Origin: Salegentibacter sediminis
Lineage (GTDB): Bacteria > Bacteroidota > Bacteroidia > Flavobacteriales > Flavobacteriaceae
Assembly: GCF_002078605.1 (NCBI RefSeq)
Contig: NZ_MSJR01000002.1
Span: 124,001-188,000, forward strand
Direction of reading: 5' to 3'
Length of the DNA: 64,000 nt
Positions 1 to 8,261 of this stretch are shown in pieces. How positions within the stretch are numbered: position 1 is the stretch's first letter; each line of letters starts with the position of its first letter. The notes below the pieces were generated by a model. It was given only the letters and a program-made list of their open reading frames with translations, was not told where the DNA came from and searched no databases. Made by a program: the position numbers and the translations under genes.

Positions 1-1
1 A

Positions 2-499
2 GCTAATAATCACGGAATCTTAAATGAGGTCCTAAAGCCTGAAATTAACGGAAACGTAAATTTTATAGCCAATGAAATTGCCTGTTCATTTAGCGAGCGA
101 AGAATGGATTTACTGTTCGGAACAGATCACCAAAAGTGTATTCTAATTGAATTAAAAAATAAGTTTGTTTACAATGAGTCCATTTATAATCAGATAAAAG
201 AATATGCGAGATGGATTTCAGCATATAAAAGTCAGTATAAAAATATTATTCCCATTCTTATTCTCAAAGCACCTCCTGAAGTTCCTAAGAATAACAGAGG
301 CAAATATTTCCAATTTTTAACAAAGGAAAAAAGTAGAAAAGGTATTTTATCCCCTTGGTACCTCACAATGAAAAATAAATTTAAAAAAGAACAGGAAAGA
401 TTACTTAAGGAAGGAATTCCAAATCTTGAAAAATTAGAGGTTTACTCATTTTCAATAGATGAAAATCACGTACTCACAAAAATTACCCAACTAGCGTAA
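2..499 (+). CDS. PD-(D/E)XK nuclease-like protein, 5' end outside window
   Basis: The reading frame is open from the left edge of the window, so the start lies upstream; about 165 C-terminal codons are visible. An internal ATG at 104 is unlikely to be the start because similar-looking protein sequence continues before it. The visible part has the layout of a PD-(D/E)XK nuclease core: an acidic residue in ERRMDLLF, then about 15 residues later the beta strand and motif ILIELKNK (E-x-K), followed by an amphipathic helix IYNQIKEYARWI with the usual QxxxY. The rest is Lys-rich without obvious domains. It ends 27 bases before the HNH restriction gene on the same strand, which suggests a shared defence role. 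I infer a DNA nuclease of DUF91/NucS-like or restriction-enzyme type; the exact family is not resolved. Confidence 0.6.
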   Translation, partial: ANNHGILNEVLKPEINGNVNFIANEIACSFSERRMDLLFGTDHQKCILIELKNKFVYNESIYNQIKEYARWISAYKSQYKNIIPILILKAPPEVPKNNRGKYFQFLTKEKSRKGILSPWYLTMKNKFKKEQERLLKEGIPNLEKLEVYSFSIDENHVLTKITQLA

Positions 500-526
500 T
501 AGATATTCACAAAATCCTCTTATAAG

Positions 527-1156
527 ATGAAAAAACATGAACTCTTTATTGAACTTGCTAAACCTAATGAAAAGGGAATTTCCAGGTGGGTGAATACTTC
601 AGAATTTGTAGGGAAGTATTCCCAACTGGAGCTATTAAATGGTTTAAGTTGGGGCCGTAGATCCTCAGTTTTAGCTAAGACTTATAATGTCGAAACTGAT
701 AAAACAATTACTCCCGGGGTTAAAATTGACCGTATAAGATTAAATGGTTTGAACAACTCTGAATCAAGTAAATTATCGCAAACTATTAGAGCTGATATTA
801 AAAAAGAAATTTCTTCTAAAAGATGTATAGTTCTCGGTACAAGAAGAAGTTGTGATCATAAAACGGAAGTAGATCATAAGGATGGCCGGAAAGATAACTT
901 AGAAGTTATGAATTCTGCCAGCCAAAAATTAAATGATTTTCAGCCCTTATCCAAACCTGCTAATGATGCAAAAAGGCAATTCTGTAAAGTCTGTGTACAA
1001 ACTGGGGAAAGATATGATGCAAAACTATTAGGCTATACCGTTTCCTATATTAAGGGCAGTAAACTATATGATGTTTCTATAGGCTGTGAAGGTTGTTTTT
1101 GGTTTGATCCGATTGCATTCAGGCAAGCTCCTACGTTAAAAAGAAATAACAAATAG
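527..1156 (+). CDS. HNH type II restriction endonuclease, NlaIII/ICEA-like
   Basis: A 209-residue protein. The central segment TEVDHKDGRKDN (about residues 113-124) is an HNH/beta-beta-alpha-metal active site with the DH pair at 116-117. Two cysteine pairs (C154/C157 and C188/C191) could hold a structural zinc. The N-terminus ELFIELAKPNEKGISRW, the block DFQPLSKPANDAKRQ and the C-terminal GCEGCFWFDP match what I remember of R.NlaIII and the Helicobacter IceA1 family (Pfam ICEA), which cut CATG. Pairing with the D12-class methyltransferase 47 bases downstream fits the NlaIII gene order. Recognition of CATG is inferred from similarity recalled from memory, not from an alignment. The gene appears complete. 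Confidence 0.75.
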   Translation: MKKHELFIELAKPNEKGISRWVNTSEFVGKYSQLELLNGLSWGRRSSVLAKTYNVETDKTITPGVKIDRIRLNGLNNSESSKLSQTIRADIKKEISSKRCIVLGTRRSCDHKTEVDHKDGRKDNLEVMNSASQKLNDFQPLSKPANDAKRQFCKVCVQTGERYDAKLLGYTVSYIKGSKLYDVSIGCEGCFWFDPIAFRQAPTLKRNNK

Positions 1157-1176
1157 AGTCAACTGCTAGGATATTT

Positions 1177-1184
1177 TATATTTG
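1177..1184 (+). promoter_or_regulatory. -7 box of methyltransferase promoter (TATATTTG)
   Basis: TATATTTG is a full match to the Bacteroidota -7 element TAnnTTTG. It lies in the 47-base gap after the restriction gene and 19 bases before the methyltransferase ATG, so the modification gene may have its own promoter. No clear -33 TTTG is visible. Confidence 0.45.
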
Positions 1185-1203
1185 CGCTCAATAATATCCA
1201 GAT

Positions 1204-2208
1204 ATGAATTATATAGGATCCAAAAATAAACTAAATCCATTTATATTAGAGAACGTACAAAAAGTTGTTGGGGCAGATCTTTCCAATAAAATTTTCTGTG
1301 ATCTTTTTGCCGGTACTGGAATAGTGGGACGTAATTTCAAAAAACTTGTAAAACAAGTAATCAGCAACGATTTTGAATACTATAGCTATGTTCTTAATCG
1401 GAATTATATTGGAAACCACCTCCCATTGGATAAAAAAGATTATTTCATTAAAAGATTAAATGATCTTTCCCCTGTTAAAGGGTTTATTTATAGTAATTAT
1501 TGTATTGGAGAAAAAGGATCTAGGCAATATTTCTCAGATGAGAATGGTAAAAAAATCGATTCCATTAGGATTCAAATCCAAAAGTGGAGGAATGAAGGCA
1601 CAATAGATAATGCGACTTATTTTTTTCTACTGGCTAGTTTGTTGGAAAGTTCTGACAAAGTAGCAAATACAGCCTCAGTCTATGGTGCCTATCTCAAGAA
1701 GCTTAAAAAATCAGCTCAAAAAGATTTAATTCTAGAACCTGCGGACTACCAATTGAATAAGAATGAACATCTTGTTTTTAACCAAGACAGCAATGAACTT
1801 ATAAAAACAATTGAGGGGGATATTTTATATTTGGATCCTCCATATAATGCTCGACAATATGGAGCAAACTATCATCTTTTAAATACAATAGCGCTTTATG
1901 ATGAATTTACTCCAAAAGGCAAAACAGGCTTAAGAGATTACAATCGATCTCAGTATTGCAGCAAGGGAACCGTGTTAAGTGCTTTTGACAACTTAATCAA
2001 ATATTCTAATTTCAAGTATATATTTTTAAGTTACAACAATGAAGGGTTAATGTCGAAGAAAGAGGTGCAGGATACAATGGAAAAATACGGTAATTACCAA
2101 TTAGTTTCGAAAGAATATCAAAGGTTCAAGGCAGATAAAACAGAAAACCGAAACCATAAGCTTAATAAAACTGAAGAATATCTTCATATACTTGAAAAGA
2201 AATTTTAA
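1204..2208 (+). CDS. D12-class DNA adenine-N6 methyltransferase
   Basis: A 334-residue protein. The N-terminus MNYIGSKNKL is typical of Dam/D12 methylases. Motif I (AdoMet binding) is DLFAGTGIVG around residues 33-42 and the catalytic motif IV is DPPY at 211-214, preceded by GDILYL. The order (AdoMet motif first, DPPY second, target-recognition region between) is that of the alpha group of N6-adenine methyltransferases, to which M.NlaIII belongs. It presumably protects the host from the HNH enzyme encoded just upstream by methylating the adenine of CATG; the site is inferred. It converges on fdhD with 30 bases between stops. Confidence 0.85.
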   Translation: MNYIGSKNKLNPFILENVQKVVGADLSNKIFCDLFAGTGIVGRNFKKLVKQVISNDFEYYSYVLNRNYIGNHLPLDKKDYFIKRLNDLSPVKGFIYSNYCIGEKGSRQYFSDENGKKIDSIRIQIQKWRNEGTIDNATYFFLLASLLESSDKVANTASVYGAYLKKLKKSAQKDLILEPADYQLNKNEHLVFNQDSNELIKTIEGDILYLDPPYNARQYGANYHLLNTIALYDEFTPKGKTGLRDYNRSQYCSKGTVLSAFDNLIKYSNFKYIFLSYNNEGLMSKKEVQDTMEKYGNYQLVSKEYQRFKADKTENRNHKLNKTEEYLHILEKKF

Positions 2209-2238
2209 TGAACCTTTCTTGAATCTACAGTTTTATCT

Positions 2239-3012
2239 TTAAGAGTATAAGGTGGCTTTGTTCCCCCTGGAGAAGCCAATGAGACGAATCCCAAACTCTT
2301 TCGCAAAATCTACAGCCAAACTTGAGCAGGCAGAAACGGCTATCACATAGGGGATATTTGCTATAAAAGCTTTCGAAATAATTTCGTAGGAAACCCGCCC
2401 GCTAACCAGCATACAATTGGCAGTTTTTAAAGAGTCTTTCATCAATAATTCGCCAATAACTTTATCAACGGCATTGTGCCGGCCAATATCTTCTTTTACA
2501 CTTAGCAGCTTGTAATTGATATCGAATAATGCGGCCGCATGCGATCCGCCTGAAGCTGTAAAAGTTTCTTGCCGCTGTTTCATTTCAGCAAACATTGCTT
2601 CAATTTTCTGAAAATCGAAACCGGAATGATTGGCCAGTTTGCATCCTTTTACTGCAATATCTTCAAGTTTTTGTTTTCCGCAAATTCCACAAGAAGAAAC
2701 AGAGAGTAGGGTTCTTTTGTTTAAGTAGCCTTTTCCCAAAGATTTTTCAGGGATGCTCACATTTACAATAGAGAATTCCTGCTCCCGTTCTTCAATAACT
2801 TCAAAACCGGGATTAGCTGTATGCTGGTAAATGTCTTCGGCATATAACAAGCCGCGTATTAACTCGAAATCATCGCCAGGAGTTCTCATAACAACCGTGT
2901 AGGGCTCCTTATTGATGTTTATCTGCAAGGCAGCCTCAACAACTAAAGCATCGTCTACTTTTTTCTGAATTCCGTTTTCTATGTGTAAACCTTCGTAGGT
3001 TAGTGTCTGCAT
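2239..3012 (-). CDS. fdhD: formate dehydrogenase accessory sulfurtransferase FdhD
   Basis: A 257-residue protein of normal length for FdhD, which moves sulfur from a cysteine desulfurase to the molybdenum cofactor so that formate dehydrogenase becomes active. The two conserved cysteines lie in SSCGICGK (C108 and C111). Other family blocks are visible: MRTPGDDFELIRGLLYAED, EDIGRHNAVDKVIGE and the C-terminal SACSSLAVDFA with GFSRG. It is the last gene of a minus-strand operon and starts 9 bases after the catalytic subunit's stop, which matches its role as a dedicated maturation factor for that enzyme. Confidence 0.95.
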   Translation of the reverse strand: MQTLTYEGLHIENGIQKKVDDALVVEAALQININKEPYTVVMRTPGDDFELIRGLLYAEDIYQHTANPGFEVIEEREQEFSIVNVSIPEKSLGKGYLNKRTLLSVSSCGICGKQKLEDIAVKGCKLANHSGFDFQKIEAMFAEMKQRQETFTASGGSHAAALFDINYKLLSVKEDIGRHNAVDKVIGELLMKDSLKTANCMLVSGRVSYEIISKAFIANIPYVIAVSACSSLAVDFAKEFGIRLIGFSRGNKATLYS

Positions 3013-3021
3013 ATTTTTTAA

Positions 3022-5736
3022 TCAAATACGTTCAAAATCGACTGCCACAACCTTATATTCAGGAGTCATGGTTTCTTTATCTCCAACACTTCCTGTAATA
3101 AGGTTGATGAACACTTCAGGCTGATGGAAAGTGGTTCTTAAAACGCCTCTTTTGACGTTTTTGGAATATTTTATGGGTACGTGCACACTTCCTCTATCAG
3201 AAAAAATTCGCACTGTTTCATTATCTTTAATCCCTTTTTCTTTGGCATCTCGTGGATGTACTTCTAATACATCTTTTGGAAGAATTGTTTGATTATCTGT
3301 TCTACGGGTCATGGTTCCGGAATTGTAATGTTCCAGTTCTCTTCCCGTGGTTAAAATAAAGGGATATTTTTCTCCGTGGGAGCTAATTTCAGGGCTTTCT
3401 TCAAAATCGAAATGATGAAAAGTACCGATTCCTTTTTTAAAATGCCCATCTATATGAAGCATTTTAGTATCTGTTCCGTCTTCTTTAATAGGCCATTGTA
3501 AGCCATTTTCTCCTAAACGTTCCCAGGATAATCCTTTCATAAATGGGATAACATCAGCTATTTCTTCGATAACTTTGGCAGCGTCGTAGGTTAGACCGGT
3601 GGGTTGGTCGTAGCCTAAACGGCTCATCACATCAATAACCATCTGGCCGTCTGGTTTTGTGTTTCCAATAGGTTCAATGACTTTATTAACGCGCTGTACT
3701 CTTCGTTCTCCATTGGTAAAGGTTCCATTTTTTTCAAAGTAGGAGGAAGCCGGCAAGACTACATCTGCCATCCTGGTTGTGGCAGTCATGAATAGTTCCT
3801 GAACAACAATTAATTCCAGATTTTCAAAAGCTTTAATGCTATGATTGGTGTTGGGATCGGTCATAATAGTGTCTTCCCCCATTATGTAGAGCGCTTTTAA
3901 CTTACCTTCAATGGCTGCATCGAGCATTTCCGGAATTTTCAAGCCTTCAAACTCCGGCATTTTTTCAACCCCGTATTTCTCTGCATAGTATTTTTGATTT
4001 TCAGGATTATTAACATCCATATAACCGGCACCTTGATGTGGTTGTACCCCCATATCTGCAGCACCCTGAACGTTATTTTGCCCACGTAACGGATTTAGCC
4101 CCACTCCATGTTTTCCAATATTCCCGGTCATCATGGCCAGATTGGATAATAACATTACGGTTTTACTACCCTGAAAATGTTCTGTAACTCCCAAACCATG
4201 AAATTCCATGGCTCTTTCAGACTTCGCATAGGCAATAGCAGCTTTCCTGACCAGGGCTTTAGAAACTCCTGTGAGGGTCTCTAATTCATCCATATCCAGA
4301 TTTTCAACATGTGCTTTAAATTCCTCGTACTTTTCGGTATAAGCATCAATAAAATGTTGGTTAACCAGGTTTTCTTTGATAATGTAATGTGCTATCATAT
4401 TTAAAATAGCCACATTGGTTCCCGGTCTAATTTGTAAATGAAAATCTGCCAATTCAGCCAGACTTGTTTTGATAGGATCTACCACAATAGAGGTCACTCC
4501 TTTCATAAAAGCCTGTTTAATTTTTGCTCCGGTTACCGGATGAGCTTTTAGCGGATTCGCTCCAAAAAGGAAAATTGCATCGGTTTGTTTTAAATCTTCA
4601 ATGGAGTTTGTTGCTGCGCCTGTTCCAAAAGATTCCTGCATTCCATAGGCAGTAGGAGCGTGGCATACACGTGCGCAACCATCAATATTATTGGTTCCTA
4701 TCGCAGCCCGAATCATTTTTTGCATTAAATAATTTTCCTCATTGGTAGCTCTGGAGGAAGATATGGCTCCAATACTATCTGCGCCGTGCCTGTTCTTTAT
4801 ATCTATTAATTTGTGAGCGATAAAATCGTATGCCTCATCCCAGGAAACTTCTTCAAATTTGCCGTTTTTCTTAATCATCGGTTCGCGTAAACGGTCTGGG
4901 TGATCATAAAACTGAAACGCAAAACGACCTTTTAAACAGGTATGACCTTCATTGACTTCAGCAGTTTCGGGAGCCTGAATGCCCCTGATTTTTCCATCGA
5001 TTACCGAAACATCCAATTGGCAGCCAACGCCGCAATACGTACAGGTTGTTCTTACCGTTTTATCGGCGATCAAAGTCTTGGTTTCAAATTTATCGGTTAA
5101 AGCTTCTGTTGGGCAGGTCTGTACACAGGCGCCACAAGAAACACAGGCAGATTCATCAAAAGTTTCATCAAAGCCTTTAATGATATTGGTGGCAAAACCA
5201 CGACCGGACATTCCTAAGATCATCTCCCCCTGGATTTCCTCACAGGCTCTAACACAGCGAAAACAGTTGATGCATTGTGACAGATCTGATTTTATATAGG
5301 GATGTGATCTGTCCGGCTCAAGCTCTAAATGATTTTCTCCTTCGGGATAGCGCACATTAGGAATTCCTATTTGGGCGATGGTTTCCTGAAAAGGGGTTGC
5401 TTTTTTATCTTCAGCAGGAAAGACTTTATCAGTAGGATAATCTGATAAAACCAGTTCAACAATATTCTTGCGAAGCCTTTTTATTTTTTCTGTATTGTGA
5501 TAGATGTATAAATCTTTAGTAACCGGGGTGTGGCAGGAAGCCATTGTTTTTGTTGGTCCGTCTTTTTGAAGGGCCACTTCCACAGAACAAACTCTACAGG
5601 AACCAAAATTTTCCAATCTGTTATCCTGACACATTGTTGGAATGGCGTTTTTGTTGTTTTCAATTCTTCTAACGAAATCCAGGATGGTTTCACCTGTGAT
5701 AAAATCGTATGCTATGTTGTTTATAAAAGCTTTCAT
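3022..5736 (-). CDS. fdhF: NAD-linked formate dehydrogenase, molybdopterin catalytic subunit
   Basis: A 904-residue protein that oxidises formate to CO2 at a bis-MGD molybdenum site. Domains in order: an N-terminal 2Fe-2S ferredoxin domain with four cysteines (including GSCRVCS) at roughly 1-80; two 4Fe-4S clusters (CINCFRCVRAC and CVSCGACVQTC) at about 150-210; the catalytic domain beginning with CTYCGVGC and ending its cluster motif at HTCLKGR; and a C-terminal cofactor-binding domain. The molybdenum ligand is cysteine (C358 in ARVCHAPT), not selenocysteine, and the following histidine is kept. It lies 7 bases after the NuoE/F-like gene, so electrons probably pass to NAD through that subunit. 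A name such as fdhA would be equally valid. Confidence 0.93.
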   Translation of the reverse strand: MKAFINNIAYDFITGETILDFVRRIENNKNAIPTMCQDNRLENFGSCRVCSVEVALQKDGPTKTMASCHTPVTKDLYIYHNTEKIKRLRKNIVELVLSDYPTDKVFPAEDKKATPFQETIAQIGIPNVRYPEGENHLELEPDRSHPYIKSDLSQCINCFRCVRACEEIQGEMILGMSGRGFATNIIKGFDETFDESACVSCGACVQTCPTEALTDKFETKTLIADKTVRTTCTYCGVGCQLDVSVIDGKIRGIQAPETAEVNEGHTCLKGRFAFQFYDHPDRLREPMIKKNGKFEEVSWDEAYDFIAHKLIDIKNRHGADSIGAISSSRATNEENYLMQKMIRAAIGTNNIDGCARVCHAPTAYGMQESFGTGAATNSIEDLKQTDAIFLFGANPLKAHPVTGAKIKQAFMKGVTSIVVDPIKTSLAELADFHLQIRPGTNVAILNMIAHYIIKENLVNQHFIDAYTEKYEEFKAHVENLDMDELETLTGVSKALVRKAAIAYAKSERAMEFHGLGVTEHFQGSKTVMLLSNLAMMTGNIGKHGVGLNPLRGQNNVQGAADMGVQPHQGAGYMDVNNPENQKYYAEKYGVEKMPEFEGLKIPEMLDAAIEGKLKALYIMGEDTIMTDPNTNHSIKAFENLELIVVQELFMTATTRMADVVLPASSYFEKNGTFTNGERRVQRVNKVIEPIGNTKPDGQMVIDVMSRLGYDQPTGLTYDAAKVIEEIADVIPFMKGLSWERLGENGLQWPIKEDGTDTKMLHIDGHFKKGIGTFHHFDFEESPEISSHGEKYPFILTTGRELEHYNSGTMTRRTDNQTILPKDVLEVHPRDAKEKGIKDNETVRIFSDRGSVHVPIKYSKNVKRGVLRTTFHQPEVFINLITGSVGDKETMTPEYKVVAVDFERI

Positions 5737-5743
5737 ATTGATT

Positions 5744-7396
5744 TTAGTTTGAAGTGAAATACTGGTTTAACTCCTCTTTAAAATACATCAATCCATTTTT
5801 TATTGGTAAGGGAACTCCTCCGCCAAGTGCACATAAAGAACCAATTTCCAGGGTTTCTAATAAATCAGCGAATAAGTGCTGGTCAATTTTATAGTCTTCA
5901 TTTTGTGCTTTTTGAAGTAACTCCATACCTCTAAAAGAGCCAATCCTACACGGGTAACATTTTCCGCAAGATTCATCGGCAGTGAATTCTAATAAATGTT
6001 CCAGGAATTTAATCATTGGAAAATCTGTTGGGATAGAAACTACGCTGGCATGACCTAAGAGGAATCCGTTTGACTTTAAACTTTCAAAATCTAAACTCAG
6101 CTCTTCGATTTTATGCATTGGAATGATACCGCCTAAGGGGCCACCAAGTTGAAATGCTTTAATGTCTGATTTTACCCCTTTCCCAAACTCGTTAAAAACG
6201 GTGGCTAAGGGAGTGCCCATTTCAATTTCATATATTCCCGGAGCATTGAAAAAGCTGTCCAGGGAAACCAGTTTTGTGCCCGTAGATAGTTTTGTTCCCA
6301 GGGAGGCATAAGCCGCGCCACCATTTTCTAAAATCCAGTGAATATTTGCGAAGGTTTCTACATTGCTCAAGACCGTTGGTTTGCCATACAAACCATATTG
6401 AGTTGGATAAGGTGGCCGCACCCGCACTTCAGGGCGTAAACCTTCAATGGAATTCAATAAGGCGGTTTCTTCCCCACAGACATACGAGCCCTGCCCGCGA
6501 ATTATTTTAAATTTAAAATTGCCAATCAGCTTGTTATCTTTTAATTCCTGAATCGCATTGGAAACAATTCTGATTGAATCAGGATATTCCCCACGTATGT
6601 ATAAAACCCCGGTATCGGCTCCAACGCTTAAGCCGCTCATATACATCCCGAACAAAACTTTATGCGGCTGATGTTCCAGTAGATACATATCGGAATAGGC
6701 TCCCGGATCACCTTCATCTGCGTTACACACAATGTATTTTTGGGTTTCCTCTCCGGTGGCGTTTAAGGGTTCTTTAATGACAGCATCTAACTTAAACCAA
6801 AACGGAAAACCCGCCCCACCACGGCCTCTTAAATTTGAGGTTTTTAGTTCCTGGATAACCTGTTGAGGATTTGCTTTAAATTTTTCGGAAAGCGCATAAA
6901 AATTAGAAACCTTCTCAATCTTTGAAGTTAGAACAGGCGTGGTATTGGAAGCTATATTATAGCTATTATTGGGAGTTCCCGATTGCCCCCGCATTGACAG
7001 GATTTCTGTTAATTCCTCATTTGTAGCTGCTGAAAATGTTTTATCATCGAACATGAAAGCATTATTGGTATGGCAATGACCTACACAGGCAGCGTGACCA
7101 ATTTCCTCTTTTTTGAAATGCTTTTCTATATTCTTTTGGAGATTTGTTTGAGTTTTGGCCACCATACAAGCTGTTCCACTGCACACATGGATTTTTTTAG
7201 CCCGGTTTTCTTCCCTGGTAAAATCGTAGAAAGAAGATGTGCCAACTATCACGGAATCATCGACCAAAAAGCGTTTTGCCAATTTCTGGAAGTCTTTTTT
7301 TGGTGCGTTTTTATGCGATAATTCTGCTATATTTTCGAACAAATTATCATCTAAACCTTTACGGGACGATAATGATCGTATGTTTTTATTTGCCAT
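5744..7396 (-). CDS. fdhB: formate dehydrogenase diaphorase subunit (NuoE-NuoF fusion)
   Basis: A 550-residue protein. About residues 65-130 form a thioredoxin-like 2Fe-2S region with VCSGTACM and ACVGHC, like NuoE. From about 160 it is NuoF-like: the NADH site RGRGGAGFP, the FMN-binding CNADEGDPGAY, and near the C-terminus the 4Fe-4S motif ESCGKCYPCR plus a later cysteine in GSLCALGG. This is the subunit that passes electrons between the formate-oxidising subunit and NAD+. It is the first gene of the three-gene minus-strand operon. The fused E-F architecture is common in soluble NAD-dependent formate dehydrogenases and NAD-reducing hydrogenases; the neighbour decides in favour of formate dehydrogenase. 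Confidence 0.92.
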   Translation of the reverse strand: MANKNIRSLSSRKGLDDNLFENIAELSHKNAPKKDFQKLAKRFLVDDSVIVGTSSFYDFTREENRAKKIHVCSGTACMVAKTQTNLQKNIEKHFKKEEIGHAACVGHCHTNNAFMFDDKTFSAATNEELTEILSMRGQSGTPNNSYNIASNTTPVLTSKIEKVSNFYALSEKFKANPQQVIQELKTSNLRGRGGAGFPFWFKLDAVIKEPLNATGEETQKYIVCNADEGDPGAYSDMYLLEHQPHKVLFGMYMSGLSVGADTGVLYIRGEYPDSIRIVSNAIQELKDNKLIGNFKFKIIRGQGSYVCGEETALLNSIEGLRPEVRVRPPYPTQYGLYGKPTVLSNVETFANIHWILENGGAAYASLGTKLSTGTKLVSLDSFFNAPGIYEIEMGTPLATVFNEFGKGVKSDIKAFQLGGPLGGIIPMHKIEELSLDFESLKSNGFLLGHASVVSIPTDFPMIKFLEHLLEFTADESCGKCYPCRIGSFRGMELLQKAQNEDYKIDQHLFADLLETLEIGSLCALGGGVPLPIKNGLMYFKEELNQYFTSN

Positions 7397-7927
7397 TTTA
7401 CTGAAAATGATTAGCTAAGTTACTGAAAATTAAGGACCTTGGTTGGCGCATCAATTTATAATTTTTTACAGAGAAGAAATGTAACTTTTATTGCATGAGA
7501 TGCTAAATAGAAGGATCATGACAGCTAGTGGGAATAAATAACACCAGATCGCGGCCCCTGAAGATTTAATTATTTATAAGCTTTCTGCAACTTTTCTTTA
7601 ATTTCCTGTTTCAGGCTTTTGGATTCCAAAATATGGTTTCCAGATGAAAGCCACTCCATCCTGAAATCATAGGTAGGTCTCGAATATTAGCTGAATTTTA
7701 AATCTTTCAAATATGTGCTGTAGAAAGATTTTATTAGATCCCGGCTCCTGTTTTTATTTGCTGCCACGATTAAAAAAGAGTACTAAAAAGTAAAAGAGTG
7801 TTCGTTTACAAATACAGCTTTTATGAGCCCTTTTGTAAATTGAAGAAAATTATAAAGATGGAAGTTTTTCTGAATGGAAAGAACTTGAATTTATAAGTAC
7901 AGAAATGAGGGATTAAAACCTAAATCA
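7397..7927. other. 531-base intergenic region without an intact gene
   Basis: Apart from the short remnant at 7570-7686 I see no coding frame, RNA gene or repeat here. The region lies upstream of both the formate dehydrogenase operon (minus) and the truncated methyltransferase copy (plus). No convincing TAnnTTTG box was found for the formate dehydrogenase operon. Confidence 0.5.
7570..7686 (-). pseudogene. possible C-terminal gene remnant
   Basis: A minus-strand frame of about 38 codons ends at 7570 and contains RPTYDFRMEW, NHILESKSLKQEI and a basic tail ending in QKAYK. It reads like the C-terminal helix of a real protein, but a stop codon lies just upstream (about 7687). I do not recognise the family. 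It could be a decayed gene end or a coincidence. Confidence 0.25.
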
Positions 7928-8209
7928 GTGTCAAAAAAGAAACAGGCAAAAATGCCCTGGCCCACAAAAGATGCTATGGCGCAGATCTATGAAAAGAATT
8001 TGTGGGGTGGCGAGGAATCTGAATATTATTCCGGGTTGGGCTCACATCATCTTGAAGTAGTAAACCCATATATAGCTGTAGTACCTGTTCTTTTTAGAGA
8101 TTTTGGAAGACTTTGTGCAGCATGGGGGACAAGGTTTTCGGCAATCGAAATTCCAATAACCACAAGAACAATTTTACCAAACCTACCGGAAGTCGATGCA
8201 GGGTTCTGA
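7928..8209 (+). pseudogene. truncated copy of class I methyltransferase gene
   Basis: The first 55 or so residues (GTG start) are almost the same as the N-terminus of the intact methyltransferase at 9536-10201: both contain PWPTKDAMAQIYEKNLWGG and EESEYYSGLGSHH followed by EVVNPYIA. The DNA is also closely similar over roughly 7930-8105. After that the sequence diverges completely; the AdoMet-binding motif (DLGCG in the intact copy) is missing and translation continues into about 38 unrelated residues. It is best read as the 5' fragment of a duplicated gene and not as a functional enzyme. Confidence 0.7.
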
Positions 8210-8261
8210 AGCGCTTTATCAAGGACTTTTAGAGCATTGAAGAGGATTGAGGAAACAGTTT

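Noticed and set aside
8090-8235. Minus-strand frame opposite the truncated methyltransferase with a hydrophobic helix-like stretch
   Set aside because: It runs into the duplicated segment without a start, has no recognisable family and is probably an antisense shadow or noise at the breakpoint.
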